From CAZIFG01 sp964539135 (GTDB lineage Bacteria; Margulisbacteria; Marinamargulisbacteria; GCA-2716485; CAZIFG01): a stretch of 16,064 bases of DNA. Position numbers and translations under genes: made by a program. The stretch lies in NCBI GenBank assembly GCA_964539135.1, contig CAZIFG010000027.1, positions 1 through 16,064 on the forward strand. Reading direction: 5' to 3'. Shown piece after piece: positions 7,083 through 14,647 of the stretch. Within the stretch, counting starts at the first letter, position 1, and the number at the start of each line of letters is the position of its first letter. The notes below the pieces were generated by a model that saw nothing but the letters and a program-made list of their open reading frames with translations, had not been told where the DNA came from and did not search any database.

Positions 7083-8636
7083 GTGATTCAAAATAAAAAA
7101 AAGTACAACATAAAACTACTCCTGATCGCCATTCCTCTACTGTTGAATGGATGTACATCAACACTTATCAAAACACCTGACCCTCCCCCACCTGAAGTCA
7201 TTGTAGATAACAGCAACTGCCTGGAATTTGAGCCGTCCAAAAGCACCAGTTTTAATATCAATATCCGAAATTGTACGGAGCCACAACTCATAACCCTGAA
7301 TATTTCAGGCTATTCAAACAACACCCTACTGGTTGTCAACACAAATGGAAACGCAGAGGCAGTGGCAGCAGATACCCGTCTATTACCTGAAATCATACAA
7401 ATACCCGAATACGCATATCAAGAAATAGATGTCACCACACCTCATTTAAAACCGGATATCATAGAAGGACGTCCCTTTAAAGGTCCAAATCCCGCCTTAT
7501 CCAAAATAGCCCCTACTCTATTTGACATTTTAGAAGCCCCAACAACACAAAATTTCAATGTCTTTTATGGCCCTCTCATGCGAGACATTCGATCCCTGAC
7601 GGCAACAAAAGTGGCCGAAAACACACGTGTCATTATTTATGTTGAATCAGATTACCTCAACACGGGTATCTATAACATCAGCAGCCGCAGCCAAATAGGC
7701 GGTGCCTGGAATGCAGGTCTGGGAACGACGCTCGCAACAGCCTTTGAAAACAGCATTTATCCAAAAGCACAAACATCCATTGGGAGCGCTGCAGATCCAG
7801 ATGGGAATGGAAAAGTCATTATTTTATTCAACAACATTGAATATCCCACAACCGATTTTTCAGGCATTACAGGCATCATCGCCGGGTATTTCTACAGTCC
7901 TGATTTAGGGGGGTCTCCATTTCTAGAATTAAACAGCAATACAGACATACTTTATATGAATCTACTATCTGTAAATAAAAATGGAACCGCCAGTACCGTA
8001 TTGGACCTATTAACATTACACACCATGGCCCATGAATATCAGCACCTTGTGAATTATTCCAGAAGACGACTCACCTCACCCCAAAAACAAGACCAAGACA
8101 CATGGCTAAACGAAAGTTGCGCCGAGCTGTTTTCAGATTACGCAATGGGAACCTTAGTCCATCAAATCTCCAATCTCAGGTTCTCTAACACCATTAAAAA
8201 TGGATTAGGCTTGTTTTACTGGCAAAGTAGCGCCCTTCAATACACCATCGGATACAATTTTTTAAGCTACGCCACACTTAAAACCCCAGACAAAACAAAA
8301 GCACAAATCTTAAATGAACTCCTAAGCGAACCTAATGGCGATTACAAAGCCTTAAAATCTGTATTTATCGATGGGAATAAAAACTTTGCCAATTTTAAAG
8401 ATTTATATGTCAAATTTCATTTGGCCACACTGATAAACCAATCCAGTGGCATTTACGGATTTAGCCCTGAAACAAGCACCTTTAACTATTCAAGTATTTT
8501 AAAAACAACCGCAACAAACCTGTCCCTATATCCGGGCGGCCGTATCTTTAAAGACACAACCTCTCAAAAAATAACCAATTTTAACATTACAAACTACACG
8601 CCTGAACACTTAATCTATGTTAAAATCATGCCATGA
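7083..8636 (+). CDS. Lipoprotein zinc metallopeptidase, M30 (hyicolysin)-like, second of a tandem pair
   Basis: The 517-residue precursor is a paralogue of the gene 40 bases upstream. It starts at GTG; no other usual start codon precedes the lipobox LLNGC (C24). The mature protein opens with a short proline-rich spacer (DPPPPE, 33-38) in place of the repeats of its sister. It keeps the beta-rich segment (INIRNCTEPQLITLNIS, about 59-75) and ATKVAENTRVIIYVE. It also keeps GIIAGYFYSPDL (264-275), DILYMNLL, TMAHEYQHLVNY with HEYQH at 317-321, and DTWLNESCAELFSDY with E344. The zinc site is complete, so both copies look active. Both end with similar FKDTT and YVKI motifs, suggesting a conserved C-terminal fold. 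Its stop overlaps the next start (ATGA), so the small downstream protein is probably made in step with it. The substrate is unknown. Confidence 0.75.
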   Translation: MIQNKKKYNIKLLLIAIPLLLNGCTSTLIKTPDPPPPEVIVDNSNCLEFEPSKSTSFNINIRNCTEPQLITLNISGYSNNTLLVVNTNGNAEAVAADTRLLPEIIQIPEYAYQEIDVTTPHLKPDIIEGRPFKGPNPALSKIAPTLFDILEAPTTQNFNVFYGPLMRDIRSLTATKVAENTRVIIYVESDYLNTGIYNISSRSQIGGAWNAGLGTTLATAFENSIYPKAQTSIGSAADPDGNGKVIILFNNIEYPTTDFSGITGIIAGYFYSPDLGGSPFLELNSNTDILYMNLLSVNKNGTASTVLDLLTLHTMAHEYQHLVNYSRRRLTSPQKQDQDTWLNESCAELFSDYAMGTLVHQISNLRFSNTIKNGLGLFYWQSSALQYTIGYNFLSYATLKTPDKTKAQILNELLSEPNGDYKALKSVFIDGNKNFANFKDLYVKFHLATLINQSSGIYGFSPETSTFNYSSILKTTATNLSLYPGGRIFKDTTSQKITNFNITNYTPEHLIYVKIMP

Positions 8637-8980
8637 CAAAAAAACTCTGGGTATTAGCTATAGTAAGCCTCTTCATCACAGGAATGGGCGAACGTCCTAA
8701 AATCGATCAAGGCCCTTCTGTGTCAAATCCAAAAAACGTAACACTCAGCGGTAAACTCCGACAGGTAGGATCTATGCCCTTCACACAATATGTCTTAGAA
8801 ACACCCACTGAAGACATTCAAATTTATATAAGAGAGTCTCAGTTAAAAGATGATCTACATCCCCTTGTTGGAAAAAACGTCACCCTATCAGGAATCCTCC
8901 ATATCCAAAAAATGCAGGTAAGCCCTAACGCAACAGAACTTAAAACCTACAGTATTGAACTCAAAAAAATAGTCCCCTAA
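8633..8980 (+). CDS. Small secreted OB-fold-like protein
   Basis: This 115-residue protein has a signal peptide (KK, hydrophobic 5-18, likely cut near G17-G19) and no cysteine, so it is not a lipoprotein. The mature part is short and beta-rich: NVTLSGKLRQVG (35-46), YVLETPTEDIQIYI (53-66), LVGKNVTLSGILHIQ (78-92). The alternation of strands and the G-K-x-V-x-L-x-G element are like small secreted OB-fold domains, but this assignment rests on pattern alone. Its ATG overlaps the stop of the peptidase gene by four bases (ATGA) and it has no Shine-Dalgarno of its own, so it probably relies on translational coupling. It may be a partner of the peptidases (inhibitor, chaperone or binding subunit); that is only a guess from position. 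It ends 13 bases before the convergent leuS stop, with no terminator visible. Confidence 0.65.
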   Translation: MTKKLWVLAIVSLFITGMGERPKIDQGPSVSNPKNVTLSGKLRQVGSMPFTQYVLETPTEDIQIYIRESQLKDDLHPLVGKNVTLSGILHIQKMQVSPNATELKTYSIELKKIVP

Positions 8981-8993
8981 GGGTTCTATTTGA

Positions 8994-11408
8994 TTAAGCC
9001 ACCACTAAATTAACCAATTTACGAGGGACGACAATCACTTTACGAATGTTTTTATCCCCCACAAAATTCATCACCTTTTCATCACTTAAAACAAGGGATT
9101 CCAGTTCGGAATCGCTCATTTCAGGCGAAATTAAAAGCTGATGTCGTAATTTGCCGTTAATTTGAACAACAATCGTCACTCTGTCTTCGACCATATAATC
9201 GGTATTAAACGAAGGCCATTTCTCAAGATGTATGGACGTTTTTTGAGATAAAAGGGACCAAATCTCTTCTGTCATGTACGGCGCAAAAGGCGCCAATAAA
9301 AGAAGGAGGGTCTCTCTATCCTCAGAAGTAGCTCCCACTTGATACAAAAAATTCACATACTCCATCATCCGACTAATGGCCGTATTAAAACTAAAGCGCG
9401 CAATATCTTCTGTAACGGCTTTAATGGTTTTATGGCGCATGCGAAGACGATCTGTATCCGACCCCTCTTTAGGCAAAAAGGTCTCCAAATGAACACACAG
9501 CTTAAACACACGTTTTAAAAATCGGAAAGATCCCTCAACCCCTGCATCCGACCAATCTAAATCCCTCTCTACAGGCGCCCCAAACAAAATAAACAAACGC
9601 GCCGTATCCGCACCATAGGTATTAATAATAAGTCCAGGATCTACAGTATTACCTAAAGACTTAGACATTTTTGCCCCATCTTTAATCACCATCCCCTGAC
9701 ACAAGAGCTGTTTAAAGGGTTCCGACACGGATGTAAGTCCCAAGTCTCTTAAAAGTTTTGTAAAAAATCGCGCATACAATAAATGTAAAATTGCATGCTC
9801 TACGCCTCCAATATATTGGTCCACAGGTAAAAAATGATCTGCAGAGGCCTTAGAAAAAGGAAGACTTTGATTTTGAGCATCACAAAATCGTAAAAAATAC
9901 CAAGAAGAATCAAAAAAAGTATCCATCGTATCTGTTTCACGACGATAGACCTTGCCGTCAATTTCCACCGTTTTAAAAGAAGGTGCCTGTTCTAAAGGAT
10001 TACCTTGCCCAAATTGAATATCTTGCGGCAGCACAACAGGCAAAAGAGATTCCGGAATGGGATAAACATCGCCATGATCATCATACATCATGGGAATAGG
10101 CGTACCCCAATAGCGTTGACGAGAAATTAACCAATCCCGAAGGCGATACGTGACGCGCGCCTTACCCTTATCTTGAGACGTTAAAAAATCAGTAATCGCA
10201 GTTTTAGCAACTTGGTTATTCAAACCCGAAAATTCGCCAGAATCCACAAGAATCCCCGAACCCGTATACGCTTCTGACAAAGTAGAGTCCTCTAAAACCG
10301 CATCTTCGGGTTGAATCACAACATGAATAGGCAAGTCATAGGTTTTAGCAAAGGCAAAATCTCTGACATCATGAGCCGGAACCGCCATAACAGCCCCCGT
10401 TCCATAATCCATCAACACATAATCCGCAACATACACCGGAATTAAAGTCCCATTCACCGGATTTTTCGCCATAACGCCTAAAGGCAATCCCCTCTTGGGC
10501 TTTGTATCATCGGTTCTATCTTCCGTCGGTTGCCGCAAAACCGATTGAACAAACTCACGAACGGTATTTTCCTGAGGTGTTCCAGAAACCAAGGACAAGG
10601 TTAAGGGATGATCCGGGGCTAAAACAACATAGGTCACACCAAATAAAGTATCGGGTCTTGTAGTAAACACAGACAAAGTCGCAGGTAAATCTGAACTGTC
10701 ATGAATCAAATCAAAAATCACTTCCGTACCTGTATTTTTACCAATCCAATTTTTTTGCATGGCAATAACACGCTCGGGCCAACCGGTTAAGGTATCCAAA
10801 TCCTGCAGCAATTCTTCCGCATACGCCGTAATATTTAAATACCATTGTTCAATCTCACGTTTTTCAACCAAGGCCCCAGAGCGCCAGCCTTTCCCATCTA
10901 TCACCTGCTCATTGGCCAATACCGTTTGATCCACAGGATCCCAATTCACATAGCCTTTTTTACGATAAACAAGCCCTTTATTAAAAAGTTGAATAAAAAT
11001 CCACTGATTCCATTTGTAATACTCCTGGCTACAGGTCACAACTTCTTTATCCCAATCATAACCAAGACCCAAACGACGCAATTGATCTTTCATAGATTCA
11101 ATATTAGATAAAGTCCAAGCCGCCGGATCTACCCCATGTTTAATCGCCGCATTTTCAGCTGGCAATCCAAAACTATCAAAGCCCATGGGATGACACACAT
11201 TAAATCCCTGCATGCGTTTGGACCGCGCCAAACAATCCCCCAAGGTATAATTGCGAACATGCCCCATATGCAACATCCCCGACGGATAAGGAAACATTTC
11301 CAAAACATAATATTTTTCTTTAAGATCCGAATTTTCTGTTTGATATAAAGATGTACTGCGCCATGCATTCATCCATTTTTCTTCAAACTGTAACGGTTTA
11401 TAATCCAT
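8994..11408 (-). CDS. leuS: Leucyl-tRNA synthetase
   Basis: LeuS joins leucine to tRNA-Leu in the cytoplasm. The 804-residue protein shows the class I layout. HMGH (47-50, the HIGH motif) is preceded by MFPYPSG. The zinc-domain region (GYVNWDPVDQTVLANEQV, about 152-169) carries Asp where many bacteria have Cys, followed by GKGWRSGALVEKREIEQW. The CP1 editing domain contains FTTRPDTLFG (248-257) and GTGAVMAVPAHDVRD (336-350), with the aspartate that normally contacts the mischarged amino acid. It continues with DTMDTFFDSSWYFLR (493-507), the KMSKS loop as KMSKS (580-584), and a C-terminal domain ending in VPRKLVNLV. Length and motifs are normal. The loss of zinc-ligand cysteines is shared by other bacterial LeuRS proteins. 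GAGGG six bases before the ATG supports the start. It diverges from nadB across 77 bases. Confidence 0.97.
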   Translation of the reverse strand: MDYKPLQFEEKWMNAWRSTSLYQTENSDLKEKYYVLEMFPYPSGMLHMGHVRNYTLGDCLARSKRMQGFNVCHPMGFDSFGLPAENAAIKHGVDPAAWTLSNIESMKDQLRRLGLGYDWDKEVVTCSQEYYKWNQWIFIQLFNKGLVYRKKGYVNWDPVDQTVLANEQVIDGKGWRSGALVEKREIEQWYLNITAYAEELLQDLDTLTGWPERVIAMQKNWIGKNTGTEVIFDLIHDSSDLPATLSVFTTRPDTLFGVTYVVLAPDHPLTLSLVSGTPQENTVREFVQSVLRQPTEDRTDDTKPKRGLPLGVMAKNPVNGTLIPVYVADYVLMDYGTGAVMAVPAHDVRDFAFAKTYDLPIHVVIQPEDAVLEDSTLSEAYTGSGILVDSGEFSGLNNQVAKTAITDFLTSQDKGKARVTYRLRDWLISRQRYWGTPIPMMYDDHGDVYPIPESLLPVVLPQDIQFGQGNPLEQAPSFKTVEIDGKVYRRETDTMDTFFDSSWYFLRFCDAQNQSLPFSKASADHFLPVDQYIGGVEHAILHLLYARFFTKLLRDLGLTSVSEPFKQLLCQGMVIKDGAKMSKSLGNTVDPGLIINTYGADTARLFILFGAPVERDLDWSDAGVEGSFRFLKRVFKLCVHLETFLPKEGSDTDRLRMRHKTIKAVTEDIARFSFNTAISRMMEYVNFLYQVGATSEDRETLLLLLAPFAPYMTEEIWSLLSQKTSIHLEKWPSFNTDYMVEDRVTIVVQINGKLRHQLLISPEMSDSELESLVLSDEKVMNFVGDKNIRKVIVVPRKLVNLVVA

Positions 11409-11414
11409 GCGTAT

Positions 11415-11419
11415 CCCTC
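11415..11419 (-). promoter_or_regulatory. Shine-Dalgarno GAGGG of leuS
   Basis: On the minus strand GAGGG is followed by six bases and the ATG at 11408. With the proposed promoter, the leader would be about 23 bases long, so leuS is translated in the ordinary way, unlike divergent nadB. Confidence 0.65.
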
Positions 11420-11437
11420 ATGTAAAAAAGTAGAGAA

Positions 11438-11466
11438 AGTATATCACAGCTTGACCCAGGAGACAT
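11438..11466 (-). promoter_or_regulatory. Promoter of leuS, interleaved with the nadB promoter
   Basis: On the minus strand the -10 box TATACT (11443-11438) is preceded at 17 bases by ATGTCT (11466-11461, three of six consensus bases). The nadB -35 box lies inside this spacer, so the two promoters cannot both be bound at once. Confidence 0.5.
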
Positions 11467-11479
11467 CCCCCCATACACT
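11451..11479 (+). promoter_or_regulatory. Strong sigma70-type promoter giving a leaderless nadB transcript
   Basis: TTGACC (11451-11456), exactly 17 bases, TACACT (11474-11479), then six bases and the ATG at 11486. Initiation at the usual distance places the first transcribed base on the start codon. This is the clearest case of the pattern in the window. Confidence 0.75.
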
Positions 11480-11485
11480 AGTCCA

Positions 11486-12991
11486 ATGACACAAAATCAC
11501 TGTAACCTTTTAATCATAGGTGCAGGCATTGCAGGATTATCCGCTGCAAAAACAGCCTTAGACCAAAATAAATCCGTCATTCTACTCTCAAAAGGCCCCT
11601 TAAAACAAAGCAGCAGCCAATATGCACAAGGGGGCATTGCCGTAGCCCTTCCAAAAACAGACACTCCTACAAAGCACCTAGAAGATACCCTCATAGCAGG
11701 CGCAGGGCTCTGCAACCCAGAGTCTGTAAAAACCCTAGTAGAAGATGGTCCCCTTCGGGTCAATGAACTGATTCAATGGGGTGCTAATTTTGACAAAGAA
11801 AATGGACACTATCACTTCACAAAAGAAGGCGCACACAGTCAGCGTCGCATTTTACATGCAGGGGATCAAACTGGAAAAGAAATTCAACGCACATTGGGGC
11901 AAGCCATCGCAAAAAATCCCTATTTAAGATTGTTAGAAAATACAATGGCCACAACACTCATCATAGAAAACGAGGAATGTATGGGTGCCCATGTCATTCA
12001 AAATGGAATCCCTGATGTCATCACTGCAGATGCCACGCTCATTGCAACCGGCAGTTGTTGCCAAGTCTATGCGCATACAACAACTCCAGGGATTGCAACT
12101 GGAGATGGCATCGCCATGGCCCATCAGGTAGGACTACCCGTCAAAGACATGGAATTTATTCAATTTCACCCTACCACCTTGGTATCCAGCCATCATCACC
12201 CCGTTTCCATTTTTCTAATTTCAGAAGCCGTCAGAGGGGAGGGCGCTATCTTAAGAAATATCCATGGTGAGCGATTTATGCCAGAATATCATCCTCTCGC
12301 AGAACTTGCGCCGAGAGATATCGTCGCGCGTGCCATCTATACTGAAACACAAAAAACCAAACATCCTGTTTTTTTAGATTTAAGTCCCATTGAAGACGAT
12401 ATCAAAACCCGATTTCCGTCTATTTATGACCATTGCCTCCAAGCAGGCATTAACATTACCCACGATTTCATCCCGGTTTCACCTGCAGCACACTACTGCA
12501 TGGGAGGCATTGAAACCTCTATCAATGGCGAAACCCAAATAAAAAGACTATATGCTGCCGGTGAAAGTGCCAATTTAGGCATTCATGGCGCCAACAGACT
12601 CGCCTCTAATTCTCTACTGGATGGATTGGTATTTGGACATAGAGCCGCAAAACATGCTGGCACACAACCAAAACTTGAAAACAACACCCCCACTAAAGTC
12701 AAAACAAGATCCCTACTCTCTAAAGCAGAAATCAGTCAACTTAAAACCCTCAAACAACAAATCAAATCTACCATGTGGCGAAATGCGAGCATCATTCGAA
12801 ACAAAACAGAACTTTTAGCGGCTCAAAAAAACATTGAAATCATCCAAAAGAAACTGGAAGTCCCTGTTTACCATGAACATTATATAGAAACACAAAACAT
12901 GGCTACGGTAAGCGCCCTTATTATTTCAGCTGCACTGGCACGAGAAAAAAGCATAGGCGCTCACTTTAGAAGTGACGAAACTGAATCTTAG
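11486..12991 (+). CDS. nadB: L-aspartate oxidase
   Basis: NadB is the FAD enzyme that oxidises L-aspartate to iminoaspartate, which NadA turns into quinolinate for NAD synthesis. It belongs to the succinate dehydrogenase/fumarate reductase flavoprotein family. The 501-residue protein has the FAD dinucleotide-binding motif GAGIAG (12-17), SSSQYAQGGIA (42-52) and EDTLIAGAGLC (66-76). NadB-type active residues are in place: E114 in TKEGAHSQRR, H228 in QFHPT, R277 in APRDIVARAI, H336 in PAAHYCMGG, R371 in GANRLASNSLLDGL. Glutamate rather than the succinate dehydrogenase residue at 114, with HAGDQTGKEI, favours NadB over SdhA. The C-terminal helical domain is complete and ends AREKSIGAHFRSD. The gene stands alone without nadA or nadC. 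It has no Shine-Dalgarno; a promoter places the transcript start at the ATG. Its stop overlaps the convergent membrane-protein stop. Confidence 0.95.
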   Translation: MTQNHCNLLIIGAGIAGLSAAKTALDQNKSVILLSKGPLKQSSSQYAQGGIAVALPKTDTPTKHLEDTLIAGAGLCNPESVKTLVEDGPLRVNELIQWGANFDKENGHYHFTKEGAHSQRRILHAGDQTGKEIQRTLGQAIAKNPYLRLLENTMATTLIIENEECMGAHVIQNGIPDVITADATLIATGSCCQVYAHTTTPGIATGDGIAMAHQVGLPVKDMEFIQFHPTTLVSSHHHPVSIFLISEAVRGEGAILRNIHGERFMPEYHPLAELAPRDIVARAIYTETQKTKHPVFLDLSPIEDDIKTRFPSIYDHCLQAGINITHDFIPVSPAAHYCMGGIETSINGETQIKRLYAAGESANLGIHGANRLASNSLLDGLVFGHRAAKHAGTQPKLENNTPTKVKTRSLLSKAEISQLKTLKQQIKSTMWRNASIIRNKTELLAAQKNIEIIQKKLEVPVYHEHYIETQNMATVSALIISAALAREKSIGAHFRSDETES

Positions 12992-13731
12992 TCTAAAGAT
13001 TTAGGGACTTTCTGTTTAAAGGATAAAGATTTATACACAACGACAGATAAGCCTGTTGACAAGGACATCCCCACCCCTTGAACCAATGCATTCAAAACAC
13101 CCGGTCCGGCTAAAGGTACTCGAGAAACAATCATGCCAAAAAACAAAAATAGCACCAAAATAAAAAGCATGACCGAAAAAAAGAAAATCAAGGTTTTAAA
13201 ATGAAGCTTACACCAAGTCCACGTTTGAAGAATCGCAGCCACAGGCTTTAATTTCCGATCCAAAATCACAAGCGGTAAAAACTGTGTCATGACGCCAGAA
13301 ACCACGCCATAAGCCAAGGCAAACAAAGAAATACCTATAAAGGGTAGGATAGGAGTGTTTTGAACAGGATTAAAATACAAAAATTGATACGACCACCAAA
13401 ACGCAAAAGGAAGCAAAACAAAGGCACTGGAAATCAAAATAAAAGCGTAAGAGGAAAGAAGGGCCCCAAAAGCACGTCTAAAAGAAACCACTTTACGCGC
13501 ACGTGCCTGTAAAAACAAAGAAAGTGAAAAAACTTTAAAAATAAGCTCAAAAGCCCAAAGTCCCCCTAATCCAAACAACAAAGATAAAGATCGATCCTTG
13601 AGTTGGAATTGAGGTAATAAAAGCAATTCGCCCATATGAAGTAAAAGCAAGAGCACCACATAAGGAATAATAATGCGCGCATCTTTTTGAATCAATTCAA
13701 TAGTTTTCGAAACATAAAGACTCAAATTCAT
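12988..13731 (-). CDS. Six-helix integral membrane protein of unknown function
   Basis: This 247-residue protein is strongly hydrophobic, with about six membrane segments: roughly 19-38, 48-73, 90-113, 127-152, 173-199 and 207-229. The second loop has basic residues (QARARKVVSFRRAFG, about 75-89), and a TWTWCKLHFK stretch stands before the fifth helix. I do not recognise a named family; the layout is like several poorly characterised six-helix membrane protein families. Its ATG overlaps the aroE stop by four bases (ATGA), so it is probably translated by coupling from aroE. Its own stop (12988-12990) overlaps the nadB stop on the other strand. The context gives no functional link to shikimate synthesis. 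It may be a permease-like or envelope protein. Confidence 0.75.
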   Translation of the reverse strand: MNLSLYVSKTIELIQKDARIIIPYVVLLLLLHMGELLLLPQFQLKDRSLSLLFGLGGLWAFELIFKVFSLSLFLQARARKVVSFRRAFGALLSSYAFILISSAFVLLPFAFWWSYQFLYFNPVQNTPILPFIGISLFALAYGVVSGVMTQFLPLVILDRKLKPVAAILQTWTWCKLHFKTLIFFFSVMLFILVLFLFFGMIVSRVPLAGPGVLNALVQGVGMSLSTGLSVVVYKSLSFKQKVPKSLD

Positions 13732-14558
13732 ACAGGTATCTGCCCTTTCATCAATTCATAATCCCCCAAATGCCCTGTGAAATGTTGAAAGCCCAAAACG
13801 CCCTGCCCTGCCAACATGCCCGCACCATTCAAAGTTTTAGCCCCTCTCAATCGCGTTTCTCTTAAAAAAGCCGTTTCAATAGGATTATAAATAATATCTA
13901 CCACACATTGATTGGGATACACCCAGGCAAAATTGTCCAAAAGTGGATGGGTGTCTTTCAAGCCCACAGACGTCGTCTGAACCACCAAATTAGCCTGAGA
14001 TAAAGCCGAAATCAAGGATTCATCAGTCAAAGAAAGTAAGGTCAAATTCTCTCCAAACAGCAAACGAAACTGCTCCAAGCGATCCAAAGAGCGATTGGCT
14101 ACCGTTACAGAAGCACCCGCCAAAAGCAAGGTCCCAACAATAGATCGAGAAGATCCCCCTGCCCCTAAAACAACCACATTTTGACCCGAAAGATTCAGAT
14201 TAAGCTCTTTTTGAAGCGAAAAAAGAAGTCCCTCTCCATCTGTATTATAGCCAACCAAGTGTCCATCACGATTAACAATCGTATTTACCGCTTGAAGACG
14301 ATTTGCCATAGGAGATAACTCATCCAAAAAGGGCACCACAGATTCTTTAAAAGGAACCGTAACATTGACCCCAGAAACCCCCAAAGCTCTCAGACCTAAA
14401 ATTGCTGCAGATAAACAATCCAAAGGCACATGAAAGGGAACATACACGGCGTGAATTCCCAAAGACGAAAACATGGCATTATGCATCGCTGGAGAAGCCG
14501 AATGGGCCACAGGATTTCCAATAATACCAAAAACTGCACTTTTACCATCAAGAGTCAT
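13728..14558 (-). CDS. aroE: Shikimate dehydrogenase (NADP+)
   Basis: AroE reduces 3-dehydroshikimate to shikimate with NADPH, the fourth step towards chorismate and the aromatic amino acids. Starting at the ATG at 14558 gives 276 residues, the usual size. Shikimate-binding HSASPAMHN (19-27), NVTVPFK with catalytic K71 (65-71), AVNTI (90-94) and NTDGEG with catalytic D107 are all present. The NADP site is GAGGSSRS (132-139), and ANRSLDR (154-160) marks NADP preference. C-terminal NGAGMLAGQG (244-253) is typical. Longer readings from ATGs upstream are unlikely: the ATG three codons before overlaps a TATAAT box, and the residues further upstream are unlike the family. The GAGGG between the box and the ATG is only two bases from the start codon, too close for a normal Shine-Dalgarno. 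The downstream membrane-protein gene overlaps its stop. Confidence 0.93.
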   Translation of the reverse strand: MTLDGKSAVFGIIGNPVAHSASPAMHNAMFSSLGIHAVYVPFHVPLDCLSAAILGLRALGVSGVNVTVPFKESVVPFLDELSPMANRLQAVNTIVNRDGHLVGYNTDGEGLLFSLQKELNLNLSGQNVVVLGAGGSSRSIVGTLLLAGASVTVANRSLDRLEQFRLLFGENLTLLSLTDESLISALSQANLVVQTTSVGLKDTHPLLDNFAWVYPNQCVVDIIYNPIETAFLRETRLRGAKTLNGAGMLAGQGVLGFQHFTGHLGDYELMKGQIPV

Positions 14559-14565
14559 AGCCCTC

Positions 14566-14594
14566 ATTATACGAGAAAAGATAAAAATAGAAAA
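14566..14594 (-). promoter_or_regulatory. Promoter of aroE with consensus TATAAT close to the start codon
   Basis: On the minus strand TTTTCT (14594-14589), 17 bases and a perfect TATAAT (14571-14566) are followed by seven bases and the ATG at 14558. The transcript should start at or one base before that ATG. The -10 box contains part of an upstream in-frame ATG, which argues against that start. Confidence 0.6.
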
Positions 14595-14609
14595 CCAAGA
14601 GCAAAAAGT

Positions 14610-14638
14610 TTGCAAGAAAAAACACCCCGTGATACACT
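14610..14638 (+). promoter_or_regulatory. Promoter of purB, nearly leaderless
   Basis: TTGCAA (14610-14615), 17 bases and TACACT (14633-14638) are followed by nine bases and the ATG at 14648. The expected leader is about three bases, with no room for a Shine-Dalgarno. It stands back to back with the aroE promoter; their -35 boxes are 15 bases apart. Confidence 0.65.
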
Positions 14639-14647
14639 CCAAGAACT

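Noticed and set aside
8974..8983. CCCTAAGGG as a terminator between the convergent genes
   Set aside because: The stem is only three pairs around a three-base loop and has no T-run on either strand.
11415..14565. GAGGG before aroE (14560-14564 on the minus strand) as a Shine-Dalgarno like that of leuS
   Set aside because: In leuS GAGGG is six bases from the ATG, but in aroE it is only two bases away and directly follows the -10 box, so it would barely be transcribed.
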